NCBI RefSeq assembly: GCF_000153205.1
Contig: NZ_CH672427.1
Coordinates: 1,148,667-1,212,666 of the forward strand
Direction: 5' to 3'
DNA length: 64,000 bases
From: Nitrococcus mobilis Nb-231
GTDB lineage: Bacteria; Pseudomonadota; Gammaproteobacteria; Nitrococcales; Nitrococcaceae
The notes beneath the pieces were generated by a model. The model did no database searches. It was not told the DNA's origin and worked only from the letters and a program-made list of their open reading frames with translations. Each line of letters opens with the position of its first letter. Position 1 is the stretch's first letter. Positions 9,234 to 17,869 of the stretch are shown one piece after another. Both the position numbers and the translations under genes were made by a program.

Positions 9234-10254
9234 TAAGTCAATCCCCCCCTACCGCTTTCCCTCGACCGTGCTTGTTATCGACGATGACGCAACCTTCCTC
9301 ACCAATCTCAGTTTGGAGCTCGACGAACGGCTGGCCTATCGGTTATTCGACTCGCCACTGGCGGCTCTGGAGCATCTGCAGCACTGCGAAAGCAGCGTAC
9401 GCCCTTACCAACGCTGCTTCTACCAGCACCGGGAGGCCGTCGGCTGGCCGATGCGCAATCATTTCCTGCGCGTGGATATCGCGGCGCTGGAAGAGGCGGT
9501 AACCGACCCCAAACGCTTCTCCGAGGTCTCCGTGGTGATCGTTGACTACGCCATGCCCGGTATGGACGGCTTGGAATTTTGCCGACGCATTCGCAATCCC
9601 CACATCAAAAAAATCCTCTTCACAGGAGTCGGCGACGAAAAAGTCGCCGTGGAGGGCTTCAACCAGGGACTGATCGATCGGTTCATTCGAAAAAGCTGGC
9701 AAAATGTAGCGGATGATCTAAACCAAAGCATTAAAGAGTTGCAGGCGCAGCATTTTCAGGATGCCTCCCGGTTGCTCCAACAGTCGATCGACGGCGAGGA
9801 TGCCGCATTTCTCAAAGATCCCGTTTTCATTTACCACTTCGAACGCCTATGCGAGGAATACCGGCTGATCGAGCATTACTACGTCGCCGAGCCCAGCGGC
9901 TTCTTACTGATCACCGACGATGGCCGGCCGTATCGACTGGTCGTGCTCACTGAGGAGGATCTGCAGGTGCACCAGGAGATCATTCGCGACCAAGGCGGCC
10001 CCGCACCGTTGCTGGATAAACTCGCCAGCGGCAGCGCCGTGCCCTATTTCTGGCGCTCCGCAGGCTATTATCGCCCAGAATGCCTCGATTGGGAGGATTT
10101 CCTCTTTCCAGCCAAAATGCTGCACGGCGCGCGGCGCTACTATCTCGCGCTCATCGACGACCCCCCACTCTACCGGTGGCTCGGCTGGCGGATCGCGAGC
10201 TATCGCTCGTTTCTCGACGAATTGGATGCGACGCTGGCGCTGCCCCGCCTATGA
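9226..10254 (+). CDS. lqsR: LqsR-like response regulator with unusual receiver and uncharacterised output domain
   Basis: A 342-residue protein. The receiver has the acidic pair in VLVIDDD (about 16-21), phospho-acceptor Asp107 in VDYAMPGMDG, the Thr of ILFTGVGDE and the Lys of RFIRKS. About 50 residues are inserted between the first strand/helix and the phospho-acceptor strand, so the receiver is longer than usual. Residues about 165-342 form an output region with no helix-turn-helix, GGDEF, EAL or HD-GYP motif, matching the LqsR plan. The gene overlaps the kinase gene by 8 nt, so the pair is surely coexpressed; phosphotransfer from kinase His206 to Asp107 is the expected step. The assignment to LqsR rests on architecture and context. 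Confidence 0.8.
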   Translation: MDDKSIPPYRFPSTVLVIDDDATFLTNLSLELDERLAYRLFDSPLAALEHLQHCESSVRPYQRCFYQHREAVGWPMRNHFLRVDIAALEEAVTDPKRFSEVSVVIVDYAMPGMDGLEFCRRIRNPHIKKILFTGVGDEKVAVEGFNQGLIDRFIRKSWQNVADDLNQSIKELQAQHFQDASRLLQQSIDGEDAAFLKDPVFIYHFERLCEEYRLIEHYYVAEPSGFLLITDDGRPYRLVVLTEEDLQVHQEIIRDQGGPAPLLDKLASGSAVPYFWRSAGYYRPECLDWEDFLFPAKMLHGARRYYLALIDDPPLYRWLGWRIASYRSFLDELDATLALPRL

Positions 10255-10313
10255 CAGGTTGCCCATAAACGGCATTTCGCCCCCGTCGCATCCGTTCATC
10301 CATCAAAACACCC

Positions 10314-11570
10314 TTACCGGCAGAGAACGGGGGTAGAATGTGGCTTGCGCCGAGTGGATGCCCAACTCACCAGATCCACTTCCTCACGGATGGCCGCGCA
10401 GACGTTCACGATTCGCCGCAGTTGAGCACCACAGAGCGCTGCATTCACGGACAAGCGAATCAGCGATCGATTGGTCGGCGTCGCCGGAGCGCAAAACACC
10501 GAGCCAAAGATCCCGCGTGACTCTAATGCGTCACGCAACACGATGGTTTGAGGCTCCGGCCCGGACTCAAGGCCAATAATTTGCGAATCACTTTCCAAAT
10601 TGTAGCCGAGTCGACTGAGCTCATCGCGTAAATAACGCGCGTTGCGATACAGCCGCTGACGACGCCATTCTTCCTGACGTATCACCCGCAAAGCGGTGTG
10701 CAATCCTGCAATCTCATGGGGCAGTAGCGTAGAGCTGAAAATCGCCGGACGGGCCGTGCATTTGAAGTACTCGGCAAAACGCGCCGAACAGGTAATCAGC
10801 CCGGCACGGCCGGCGAAGGCCTTAGCGAGGCTCGCAGTGCGAAAATGGACCTGATCGGCCAAACCGCAAGCGGCTACCAACCCCACCCCATCCGGCCCAT
10901 GGGTACCCAAGGAGTGCGACTCATCCACCACCAACACGCAACCGTGGCGCAATCCGATTTCTGTGAGTGCCACCAGCGGCGCTATATTGCCGGTCGTACT
11001 GTAGATCGAATCCACCACTACGATGCCCGGCCCGTAACGACGAATCTGCCGCTCCAAATGATCAACGTCATTATGCCGAAACGGCCGAGCAGTGGCACCG
11101 GCGCACAAAATACCTTGATGCAACGACATGTGGGCGAACATGTCCACGTACACGGGCACGGAAGCATCGGCGATGGCCTGGATCAGGCCGACGTTGGCAC
11201 ACCAACCGGACTGACACAGCACCGTGGCCTCACTGCCGAGATAATCGGCAAACTCGGCTTCCAGCCGCGGCTGCGGCTCGCTCCCCTGCAGAAAGACCGC
11301 CGACATGAGCAGGCCGTTGCCGGCCTGCTCGATCGCTTCGGCCTGAGCACGCAGAATAGCAGGATGCCCAGCAATCGATAGGTAATCATTGCTCTGGAGC
11401 ACTATTGAGTCGGTACTCGGTTGCCGACCGTGCATGATATGCCCGCCGTTCCAAGTTTTCTCAACCCGCTCACGGTAGTATGTCGCTACGCGATTTTTAA
11501 GAAAGGCGGGCTCCCATGAGGGCCCTTCCCACTCCACCCCACCCCGAAACTCTGCATAAGCCGTCTGCAT
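10314..11570 (-). CDS. cqsA: CqsA/LqsA-type alpha-hydroxyketone autoinducer synthase
   Basis: A 418-residue PLP enzyme of the alpha-oxoamine synthase family. It would condense an acyl-CoA with an amino acid-derived substrate to give an aminoketone precursor of an alpha-hydroxyketone signal. Diagnostic CqsA blocks are present: ILQSNDYL-like VLQSNDYLSIAGHP, SGWCANVGL, YVDMFAHMSL, VVVDSIYST, VVDESHSLGTHGP (Asp216, His219) and TASLAKAFAGRAG with PLP lysine Lys250. These separate it from glycine C-acetyltransferase and 8-amino-7-oxononanoate synthase. ATG 11570 has GGAG upstream with suitable spacing. The gene is convergent with the kinase/regulator pair, 59 bp apart. Acyl chain length cannot be predicted. 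Confidence 0.93.
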   Translation of the reverse strand: MQTAYAEFRGGVEWEGPSWEPAFLKNRVATYYRERVEKTWNGGHIMHGRQPSTDSIVLQSNDYLSIAGHPAILRAQAEAIEQAGNGLLMSAVFLQGSEPQPRLEAEFADYLGSEATVLCQSGWCANVGLIQAIADASVPVYVDMFAHMSLHQGILCAGATARPFRHNDVDHLERQIRRYGPGIVVVDSIYSTTGNIAPLVALTEIGLRHGCVLVVDESHSLGTHGPDGVGLVAACGLADQVHFRTASLAKAFAGRAGLITCSARFAEYFKCTARPAIFSSTLLPHEIAGLHTALRVIRQEEWRRQRLYRNARYLRDELSRLGYNLESDSQIIGLESGPEPQTIVLRDALESRGIFGSVFCAPATPTNRSLIRLSVNAALCGAQLRRIVNVCAAIREEVDLVSWASTRRKPHSTPVLCR

Positions 11571-12048
11571 AATAATTGTCTCCGTTTGGATACCTCAGGC
11601 CGCTCCGCGGCCACATTGAACAAAACAGGACCATTGCTGGCGACAATGCAGGACGATATTAAAGATACGAATGTTTAACGTTCTTATGTTTGCGCGCTCT
11701 GAGCGCTAGTGCGCGCGCTTCGCAACCGAATGACCCAGACACCTAGGTGGGCGTAGTGATGGTCGGGGCCTACCTGCATCCCCTGGTTTTGGGCTATACG
11801 GGACCTGCGCGCTTTTCTTTTATTGGGTCTTACAGGCTATGCCATCGATAAGCCTTGGATAGTGACTTACACCAAATCCTCGGCATTGGACGCATTTCAT
11901 AAGGGAAGGGCGCAGACGAGGAAATATCGGCTGGCGGTAGCCGCTTAGGAAAGCAAGGCTGGACAAAAGCCGCGGCATGGGGAAGGATTTTGTATGGAGG
12001 TCCCACTCGCCGAACGGGAGAGGGTGAGATGTTCTGGGTCGCGCCCCT
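11571..12048. other. 478-bp intergenic region upstream of the autoinducer synthase gene
   Basis: No supported gene. The part next to the synthase gene must hold its promoter; an imperfect dyad of two 9-nt arms (ATACGAATG and CGTTCTTAT, 7 of 9 complementary, 5-nt spacer) lies at 11665-11687, about 95 bp upstream of the start codon. The rest, toward sppA, has short open frames without codon structure or recognisable similarity. Confidence 0.5.
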
Positions 12049-13893
12049 TTACCGGATTCCCCCCAAATCCGGCCAACAGGGGCAATAGGCATAAGCGGCT
12101 TTGGGGTCCTGCAGCCAGGCGAGCGGCAGCGTTTCATCAGGCAACGGTATCAACCACACAAGCCAATCCGAAATGGGCCATGGCTTAGCATCAAGCCGTT
12201 GGGCCAACGCGACGAAACGCTGCAGCACGCGCTCACGCAGGCTTTGGGTTGTCGGTATGGGCACCAGCATGAATCGGTTCTTTGGTAGTCCCGCGAGCGC
12301 GGCAGCGGCCTCGGCCGCCTGACCCAACCCACCCAAATGGTCCACCAAACCCAAACGCTTGGCGTCCCGTCCGCTCCACACTCGGCCCTGAGCGATCCGA
12401 TCCACGGCCTCCACGCTCATGCCACGTGCCTGAGCAACCCGGTGGATAAACCGCTGATAGCCCTGCTCGATAACCAGCTGCACCAGGCGCGCGCCCTCCG
12501 GACTCAACGGCCGGTCCGCTCGCAGCGCACCGGTAAGGGCGTGGGTGCCCACCCCATCGGGGTGGATACCCAGCTTTTCCAGTGTGGTCTGAACATTGGG
12601 CAGCAAACCGAAGATACCGATGGAACCGGTCAATGTGCTGGCCTGAGCCCAGATCTGATTAGCATTCATCGCGGCCCAGTATCCGCCTGATGCAGCCACC
12701 GCCGACATGGATACCACCACCGGTTTGCCGGCCTGGCGGGTCGCGGCCACCTCACGGCGAACCACCTCGCTTGCGGTTGCGCTACCGCCCGGGCTGTTCA
12801 CACGGAGGATCAATGCGGCGATGCCGTGATCCCGCCGCGCGTCACGAATCTGCTGGGCGATGGTGTCGCCCCCCACGATTCCGGGTCGGCTCTCGCCGTC
12901 GGCGATGGGGCCCTCCATTGTGATCAAACCCACCTTGCCGGGCTGATCGTCCGCCTGCAATCCACCACTCGCCTGCAGATAATCCGGGTTGTTGATCTGC
13001 CGAAAGCCCCCGGTTTGCAAGTCCTCTCCCACAATACTCGCCAATTCGGCGCGCAGCTCGGCCGGAGTAACCAACTTATCGACCAACCCAGCCGAGCGGG
13101 CCAAAGCCGCCGTATCGCCATCGTGCGCCGCTAACTCGACAGGCAAATTATCGATGTAGCGATCGATCGCACTCGGTGGCAAACCACGCGAATGGGCCAC
13201 ATCGCTCTTGTAGACATCCCACAGCGTGTGCAACCAGATCAGATTTTCCCGACGGGCCTGCGGCGACATGTCATTGCGCATAAACGGCTCCACCGCCGCC
13301 TTGTACTGGCCCACGCGGAACACATGGACCTTCACCCCCAGCTCATCGAGAGCATCCCTGAAGTAATGTTGGTAGACGCCGAATCCTTGCAGCAACACCG
13401 CACCCAGGGGATCCAGATAGACTTTGTCCGCCAAAGCGGCCAGATAATACTGGAGCTGGGTATAGGATTGGGCATAGGCGATCACCTTCTTGCCGCTGGC
13501 TCGAAAATCGCGTATCGCGCCACCCAATTCTTGCAGCTGGGCCATACCGGCCTGCTGCAACTCATCGAGCTGCAACACGGCCAGAGTGATGCGCGAATCA
13601 CTCGCACCGCGGCGCAACGCAACCAGCAAGTCACGCAGCGGGGTTTGTTGCGGCTTCTCTTCCATGAACCGTCTGAGCAACACGCCCGGCTCGAACTCGC
13701 TGTGCTCCACTACGCTGCCCTGCGGCGCCCAAACCAATGCGACGTTGTCGCCCACCTGAGGCGCTGGCGGACCTTTGATGGCGAAGAACACGATCGCCAG
13801 GAACAATAAGACGAACAGCACGATCAGGGCACGCCATGCCACAACGATCAGGTGCCAAAGAGTGGTAAAAATCCGCTTAACCATGGCGGCCAT
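12049..13893 (-). CDS. sppA: Signal peptide peptidase SppA, long (67 kDa) form
   Basis: A 614-residue inner-membrane serine protease that degrades cleaved signal peptides. An N-terminal anchor covers about residues 12-40 after the basic start. Two tandem ClpP-like folds follow: the N-terminal one supplies catalytic Lys198 (YKAAVEPF), the C-terminal one catalytic Ser402 (AASGGYW). The VNSPGGSATASEV segment is also conserved. Length fits the E. coli long form (618 residues). ATG 13893 has a GGGAGAG ribosome-binding site. Flanks are non-coding on both sides, so it is probably monocistronic. Confidence 0.95.
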   Translation of the reverse strand: MAAMVKRIFTTLWHLIVVAWRALIVLFVLLFLAIVFFAIKGPPAPQVGDNVALVWAPQGSVVEHSEFEPGVLLRRFMEEKPQQTPLRDLLVALRRGASDSRITLAVLQLDELQQAGMAQLQELGGAIRDFRASGKKVIAYAQSYTQLQYYLAALADKVYLDPLGAVLLQGFGVYQHYFRDALDELGVKVHVFRVGQYKAAVEPFMRNDMSPQARRENLIWLHTLWDVYKSDVAHSRGLPPSAIDRYIDNLPVELAAHDGDTAALARSAGLVDKLVTPAELRAELASIVGEDLQTGGFRQINNPDYLQASGGLQADDQPGKVGLITMEGPIADGESRPGIVGGDTIAQQIRDARRDHGIAALILRVNSPGGSATASEVVRREVAATRQAGKPVVVSMSAVAASGGYWAAMNANQIWAQASTLTGSIGIFGLLPNVQTTLEKLGIHPDGVGTHALTGALRADRPLSPEGARLVQLVIEQGYQRFIHRVAQARGMSVEAVDRIAQGRVWSGRDAKRLGLVDHLGGLGQAAEAAAALAGLPKNRFMLVPIPTTQSLRERVLQRFVALAQRLDAKPWPISDWLVWLIPLPDETLPLAWLQDPKAAYAYCPCWPDLGGIR

Positions 13894-14457
13894 CGTTTTC
13901 TCTCCCGTTGCCAGGCCCGATGGCCCCGCGCTGGAAAATCCCGCTCAGCATAGCTTAATTGTTAAAATGCCAGTCCGCTGACCTGAGCTACGTATAAAGA
14001 CCCGCTGCGAACCCGACTCAAAAGATCAAGCGCGGATGCCGCACGCAGCCCCTCGCCATGCCCTCGGAAAATGGTGGACATGAGCCGTTCGCGCTAAAGG
14101 GAGCACTCCTCCCGATCCAGCCGCTTGCCGAACATCACACCCTAGCGTTGCAATACCATCCAGGCAATAGGCTCCGGAGTCTCAAGCTCCGCCATCATAC
14201 GGTGATGCTGCACGTGCGCAGCGGCCATTTCATCCATAAACACATATTAAGAGTCGTTTGTGTTCCTAGCCCGGAAGTTTCATGAATCCGCGCGATGATT
14301 AATGATTGTGCAGCTTGTGGATTCACAGGAGTTTTTGTGAAGGAGCGGCGTATCGGTGATTACGCCCGACTGAGCAAAATCTTCTGTGGATTCAAGGGGC
14401 AAGCGAGGGCGTGTGCGATTCATAAAATTTTCAGGCTGATATGTTTTAACTTGCAAG

Positions 14458-14490
14458 CAACCCTGCCAGAAAGGTTTTCTGGCAGGGTTG
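14458..14490. repeat. Perfect 15-bp inverted repeat with 3-nt loop
   Basis: Arms CAACCCTGCCAGAAA (14458-14472) and TTTCTGGCAGGGTTG (14476-14490) are exactly complementary and separated by GGT. Neither strand has a T run directly after the stem, so it is not a standard terminator; it may be an IS-derived palindrome or a dispersed repeat of this genome. Confidence 0.7.
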
Positions 14491-14757
14491 TTGACGAAAA
14501 CATTAGACATCTTGTTTGAAGTTGCGCAGCAAGTTCAAACATAGGGTCTAGACTTGCGGCAGAACGCAAGTGCAAACCGAGGCCATCACACTCGACGAGA
14601 TGGGAATACCTGGTAGCCGGGACCGGCAAAGCTCGGCGACTCATCAGGCGTACCCGAATGTTTGAATCCAAGCCGGTAGCAAAAGACCCATGATCCAGCG
14701 CACCGTCTCGCCCATCGCCCTTGCCCCACCAGCCGCCTGCGCTGCCCACGGCTTCGG

Positions 14758-14975
14758 TCATAGCCTGATGCACCCGCAAAAGGCCGGGGCGGCACAGTGC
14801 ATGGCGAGTTTCATCGTAGCCGCGATATGGCGGAATTGTTTGAATTGATTAAAGGCCTGTTCAATGAGATGACAGGCTGAGTAGTGCTGACGATCCACGT
14901 CACGCACCGCCGCACGGTTGGATCGAGGGAGACGAGCACATCTGCACCGTGGGCTTCGTTGACGATCACAGTGCC
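14758..14975 (-). pseudogene. IS5-family-type transposase remnant
   Basis: Two fragments in different frames resemble the C-terminal part of IS5/IS4-type DDE transposases. The first (about 14907-14975) reads like the conserved DKAYDAD block in decayed form (NEAHGADVL); the second (14761-14883) carries YSACHLIEQAFNQFKQFRHIA, the family's Y-(2)R-(3)E-(6)K-like region, then a decayed tail. A frameshift and a gap of about 25 residues separate them. N-terminal parts and inverted-repeat ends were not found, so it is a non-functional relic. Confidence 0.5.
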
Positions 14976-15078
14976 GAGTTGGGACGTTTGATCGAACCCG
15001 GCTCGACACGGGCGGGGGTGCGCGTGCGTAATCAGCCGCTTAACCGCGGGATGCACCCCCGAGGGCAAAGGGCTAAGG

Positions 15079-15104
15079 AAAAAGTGGCCGGCACGCGGCC
15101 GGCC
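15079..15104 (-). terminator. Intrinsic terminator downstream of astC
   Basis: On the minus strand, GGCCGGC and GCCGGCC form a 7-bp all-GC stem with loop CGCGT, followed by AC and five T. It lies about 160 nt after the astC stop codon in the direction of transcription and is the best candidate for the end of the astD-astB-astC transcript. Confidence 0.6.
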
Positions 15105-15265
15105 ATGGGATTGCCCCACACCATCGAAAAGGAGGTTGGATAAAAAGCTCAATTGTAAATTAGCGCCGACGCCGGGTTGGATTCCGTGCAGCACATCACT
15201 GTCTTGGGGGTTATCGGTCGCAAGTTCGGTGACGAGCTTAGACCCATTCCGCCAGGTAGAGAATC

Positions 15266-16489
15266 CTATAGAGTGTTAACCGCCCGCGCCAACAACCGTT
15301 CGACTCGGTGCAACCCCTCGTCGAGATCGGCTTGTGGTATCACCAGCGATGGTGCCAGCCGGAGTGTGTTCGGCCCGGCGACCAACACCATCACGCCCTC
15401 CTCCAAGCCCATGTGTAAAAGCTCCCGGGCTCGTCCTCGCCAACGCTCGCTCAAAGCGCAGCCGACGAGCAGACCACGGCCGCGGATTTCATCAAACACC
15501 TCATAGCGTGAAGCAAGCGCGCGCAGCGCATCGGTCAGTCGTCGGTGGCGCTCCCGCACCCCGGCCAGCACTTGAGGTTCGCTGACGATGGCCAATACTT
15601 CATTGGCCACCGCACAGGCCAACGGGTTGCCGCCGTATGTGCTGCCATGGCTACCCACACTGAAGCTCGCCGCCAGGGCGGCATTGGTGAGCATGCCACC
15701 GATCGGAAAGCCACCCCCCAATGCTTTGGCCGTGGTCAAGATATCTGGCGTCACGCCTAACCCCATATAGGCATAGAGCTCACCCGTGCGGCCCACTCCG
15801 GTTTGCACTTCATCGAAGATCAACGCCGCCGAGTAGCGATCGCAGAGCTTGCGAAGCCCACCTATGAACGCCGGATCAGCCGGTACGATACCCGCCTCTC
15901 CCAACACAGGTTCGACGATCACCGCGCAGGTGCGCTCCGAGATCACCGCCTCCGCGGCCGCCAGATCATTATAGGGCACATGGTGGATTCCGGCGGGCAA
16001 CGGCTCGAACCCTTGGGTGTACTTGGGCTGCCCGCCGACACTGACCGTAAACAACGTGCGACCGTGAAACGCCTGTTCGAAGGCGACGATCTCGTACTTC
16101 TGTGCTCCGAAACGCACGCTCGCATGCTTGCGCGCCAGCTTCAGCGCCGCTTCGTTGGCCTCGGCTCCGGAATTGGCGAAAAACACCCGCTCGGCGAAAG
16201 TCAGCTCACAAAGTCGGCGCGCGAGCGACAACGCCGGTTCATTGGTCATGACATTGCTGAGGTGCCATATTTTCGCGGCCTGCCTCTGCAGAGCGGCCAG
16301 CAAACGCGGGTGGCCGTGCCCCAGACAGGTAACGGCGATACCGCCAGCGAAGTCGATGTATTCACGCCCCTGCTGATCCCAAACGCGAGAACCCTCGGCA
16401 CGCACCGGAATGACCGCAAGGGGGTTATAAGTAGGAACCATCACCTGATCGAACAGCTCCCGAGTAATGGGGGCATTCTGCGATTGCAT
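15266..16489 (-). CDS. astC: Succinylornithine / acetylornithine transaminase
   Basis: A 407-residue class III PLP aminotransferase of the ArgD/AstC group. AstC-like features include the opening [26 protein letters not shown]-type block, [19 protein letters not shown], the PLP-binding [17 protein letters not shown] and lysine in [14 protein letters not shown]. It converts N2-succinylornithine to succinylglutamate semialdehyde in arginine catabolism and could also serve as acetylornithine aminotransferase in biosynthesis. Last gene of astD-astB-astC, 36 bp after astB. The catabolic role rests on the neighbours. Confidence 0.93.
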   Translation of the reverse strand: MQSQNAPITRELFDQVMVPTYNPLAVIPVRAEGSRVWDQQGREYIDFAGGIAVTCLGHGHPRLLAALQRQAAKIWHLSNVMTNEPALSLARRLCELTFAERVFFANSGAEANEAALKLARKHASVRFGAQKYEIVAFEQAFHGRTLFTVSVGGQPKYTQGFEPLPAGIHHVPYNDLAAAEAVISERTCAVIVEPVLGEAGIVPADPAFIGGLRKLCDRYSAALIFDEVQTGVGRTGELYAYMGLGVTPDILTTAKALGGGFPIGGMLTNAALAASFSVGSHGSTYGGNPLACAVANEVLAIVSEPQVLAGVRERHRRLTDALRALASRYEVFDEIRGRGLLVGCALSERWRGRARELLHMGLEEGVMVLVAGPNTLRLAPSLVIPQADLDEGLHRVERLLARAVNTL

Positions 16490-16525
16490 CGTCCATCTCC
16501 CGAGCAGTGACCGACTCCATTGGCT

Positions 16526-17869
16526 TCAAGCGCCATAGAGCTGAAAAGGATAGATCGGGCCCAACCGCAGAATCCTGGTGAGCTCGTCCAAGGCTGTGCG
16601 CGATTCCCCGAGCAGCGCCGGATCGGCCAGCTCCGCTGCCGTGAGACGGTCGCGGTAATGGCGATCGATCCAAGCGCTCAGCGCGGCAAATAGCGACTCA
16701 TCCAGAAACACGTCGGCATTCACGGCCGCAAGCTCCGTAGCCGTGAGCACCACGCGCAACCGCAAACAAGCCGGGCCTCCGCCGTTGCGCATGCTCTGCC
16801 TCACATCGCTCACCAACACCCGCCGAATCGGCGTTTGCTGCTCCAAAAGCTCGCCGAGCCAGCCCCACACCGGCGGCGAGCGACGGCACTCTTCCGGCAC
16901 AACCAATGCCATGTCCCCGGCTGGCAACGTCACCAGCTGACTATTGAACAAATAGGAGTCCACGGCCTGCGCCACGCTGATTCTCACCGCGGGCACCACG
17001 ATGAAACACACCGGCGGTTCACCAAAAACACGTTGCAGCTGCCGATGCACGACGGCCGAGTCGAGAAAGGCTTGTTCATGCTGCAGCAGTACCTGCGCAT
17101 TGCCTACCGCTATGACATCGTTGTGAAACACCCCGGCGTCGATCAGCGCTGGATTCTGCTGGACGAATACGCAGCGTTGCGGATCCAGGCCGTGCAACCG
17201 CGCCACCGCCTGCGAGGCTTCCAGCGTCTGGCGGGCCGGATAACGCCGCGGAGTGGGACCGGCTGCGCGGGTACTCCGGCCGTAGACGAAAAGCTCCAGC
17301 CCGGCGGCGCCATACTCCGGACACAACCGGGTATGATTGGCGGCCCCTTCGTCGCCGAACGGCTCGACCGCGGGTAACGGCGCATGGTGAGCGAAATGGG
17401 CTTCATCGGCGAAAATGGCTCGCAGCACCCGAGCCGTCGTGGGCGGTTCGATCGCACGGTGCAAGCCATTGATCAGGTTGGCCGGGGTCAAGTGCACGCG
17501 CCCATCCGCCGTATCCGCGCTGGGGGAGACGGTGGCGGCATTAGCCGCCCACATACTGGAGGCCGAGCAGCAGGCCGCAAGCAATTCCGGGGCGGCGCGG
17601 GCCGCGCCGCCGAGCACAGCCCCATCGCTGCCGCCGAAACCGAGCCGGCGCAGCACGTCGATTGCCGGGCGCTCATGCGGTGGCAACACGGCTTGGCGAA
17701 GCCCCAAATCGTGCAGCGTCTTCATCTTACGCAGCCCCTGCTGCGCCGCCGCGCGAGGATTAGACATCGCCCCGGCGCTGCGCTGCGAGGCGAGATTGCC
17801 GAGTGACAGCCCAGCGTAGTTGTGCGTGGTGCCGACCAGGCCATCGAAATTCACTTCTACCGCGCTCAT
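16526..17869 (-). CDS. astB: N-succinylarginine dihydrolase
   Basis: A 447-residue enzyme that hydrolyses N2-succinylarginine to succinylornithine, CO2 and two ammonia. It carries family blocks such as [16 protein letters not shown] at the start, [22 protein letters not shown] with a catalytic His, and the C-terminal [12 protein letters not shown] with the nucleophilic Cys. Length equals that of E. coli AstB (447). The start ATG overlaps the astD stop as ATGA. Without this pathway the enzyme has no known other role, so succinylarginine must be made somewhere in the cell. Confidence 0.96.
   Translation of the reverse strand: MSAVEVNFDGLVGTTHNYAGLSLGNLASQRSAGAMSNPRAAAQQGLRKMKTLHDLGLRQAVLPPHERPAIDVLRRLGFGGSDGAVLGGAARAAPELLAACCSASSMWAANAATVSPSADTADGRVHLTPANLINGLHRAIEPPTTARVLRAIFADEAHFAHHAPLPAVEPFGDEGAANHTRLCPEYGAAGLELFVYGRSTRAAGPTPRRYPARQTLEASQAVARLHGLDPQRCVFVQQNPALIDAGVFHNDVIAVGNAQVLLQHEQAFLDSAVVHRQLQRVFGEPPVCFIVVPAVRISVAQAVDSYLFNSQLVTLPAGDMALVVPEECRRSPPVWGWLGELLEQQTPIRRVLVSDVRQSMRNGGGPACLRLRVVLTATELAAVNADVFLDESLFAALSAWIDRHYRDRLTAAELADPALLGESRTALDELTRILRLGPIYPFQLYGA

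Larger units (their letters stand above)
13894..15265. other. 1.37-kb region without intact genes
   Basis: This is the longest non-coding stretch in the window. It contains a decayed IS5-type transposase fragment (14758-14975), a perfect 15-bp inverted repeat (14458-14490) and a minus-strand terminator for the ast operon (15079-15104). Other short open frames lack similarity and codon structure. The mixed content suggests an old insertion/deletion site between sppA and astC. Confidence 0.6.

Noticed and set aside
11820-12137. 105-codon frame on the minus strand at the end of sppA
   Set aside because: Overlaps the sppA C-terminus and has no recognisable domain or ribosome site; a decayed element is possible but not supported.
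13192-13809. 205-codon open frame on the plus strand
   Set aside because: Antisense to sppA, a well-defined gene.
15803-16510. 235-codon open frame on the plus strand
   Set aside because: Antisense to astC; no independent support.
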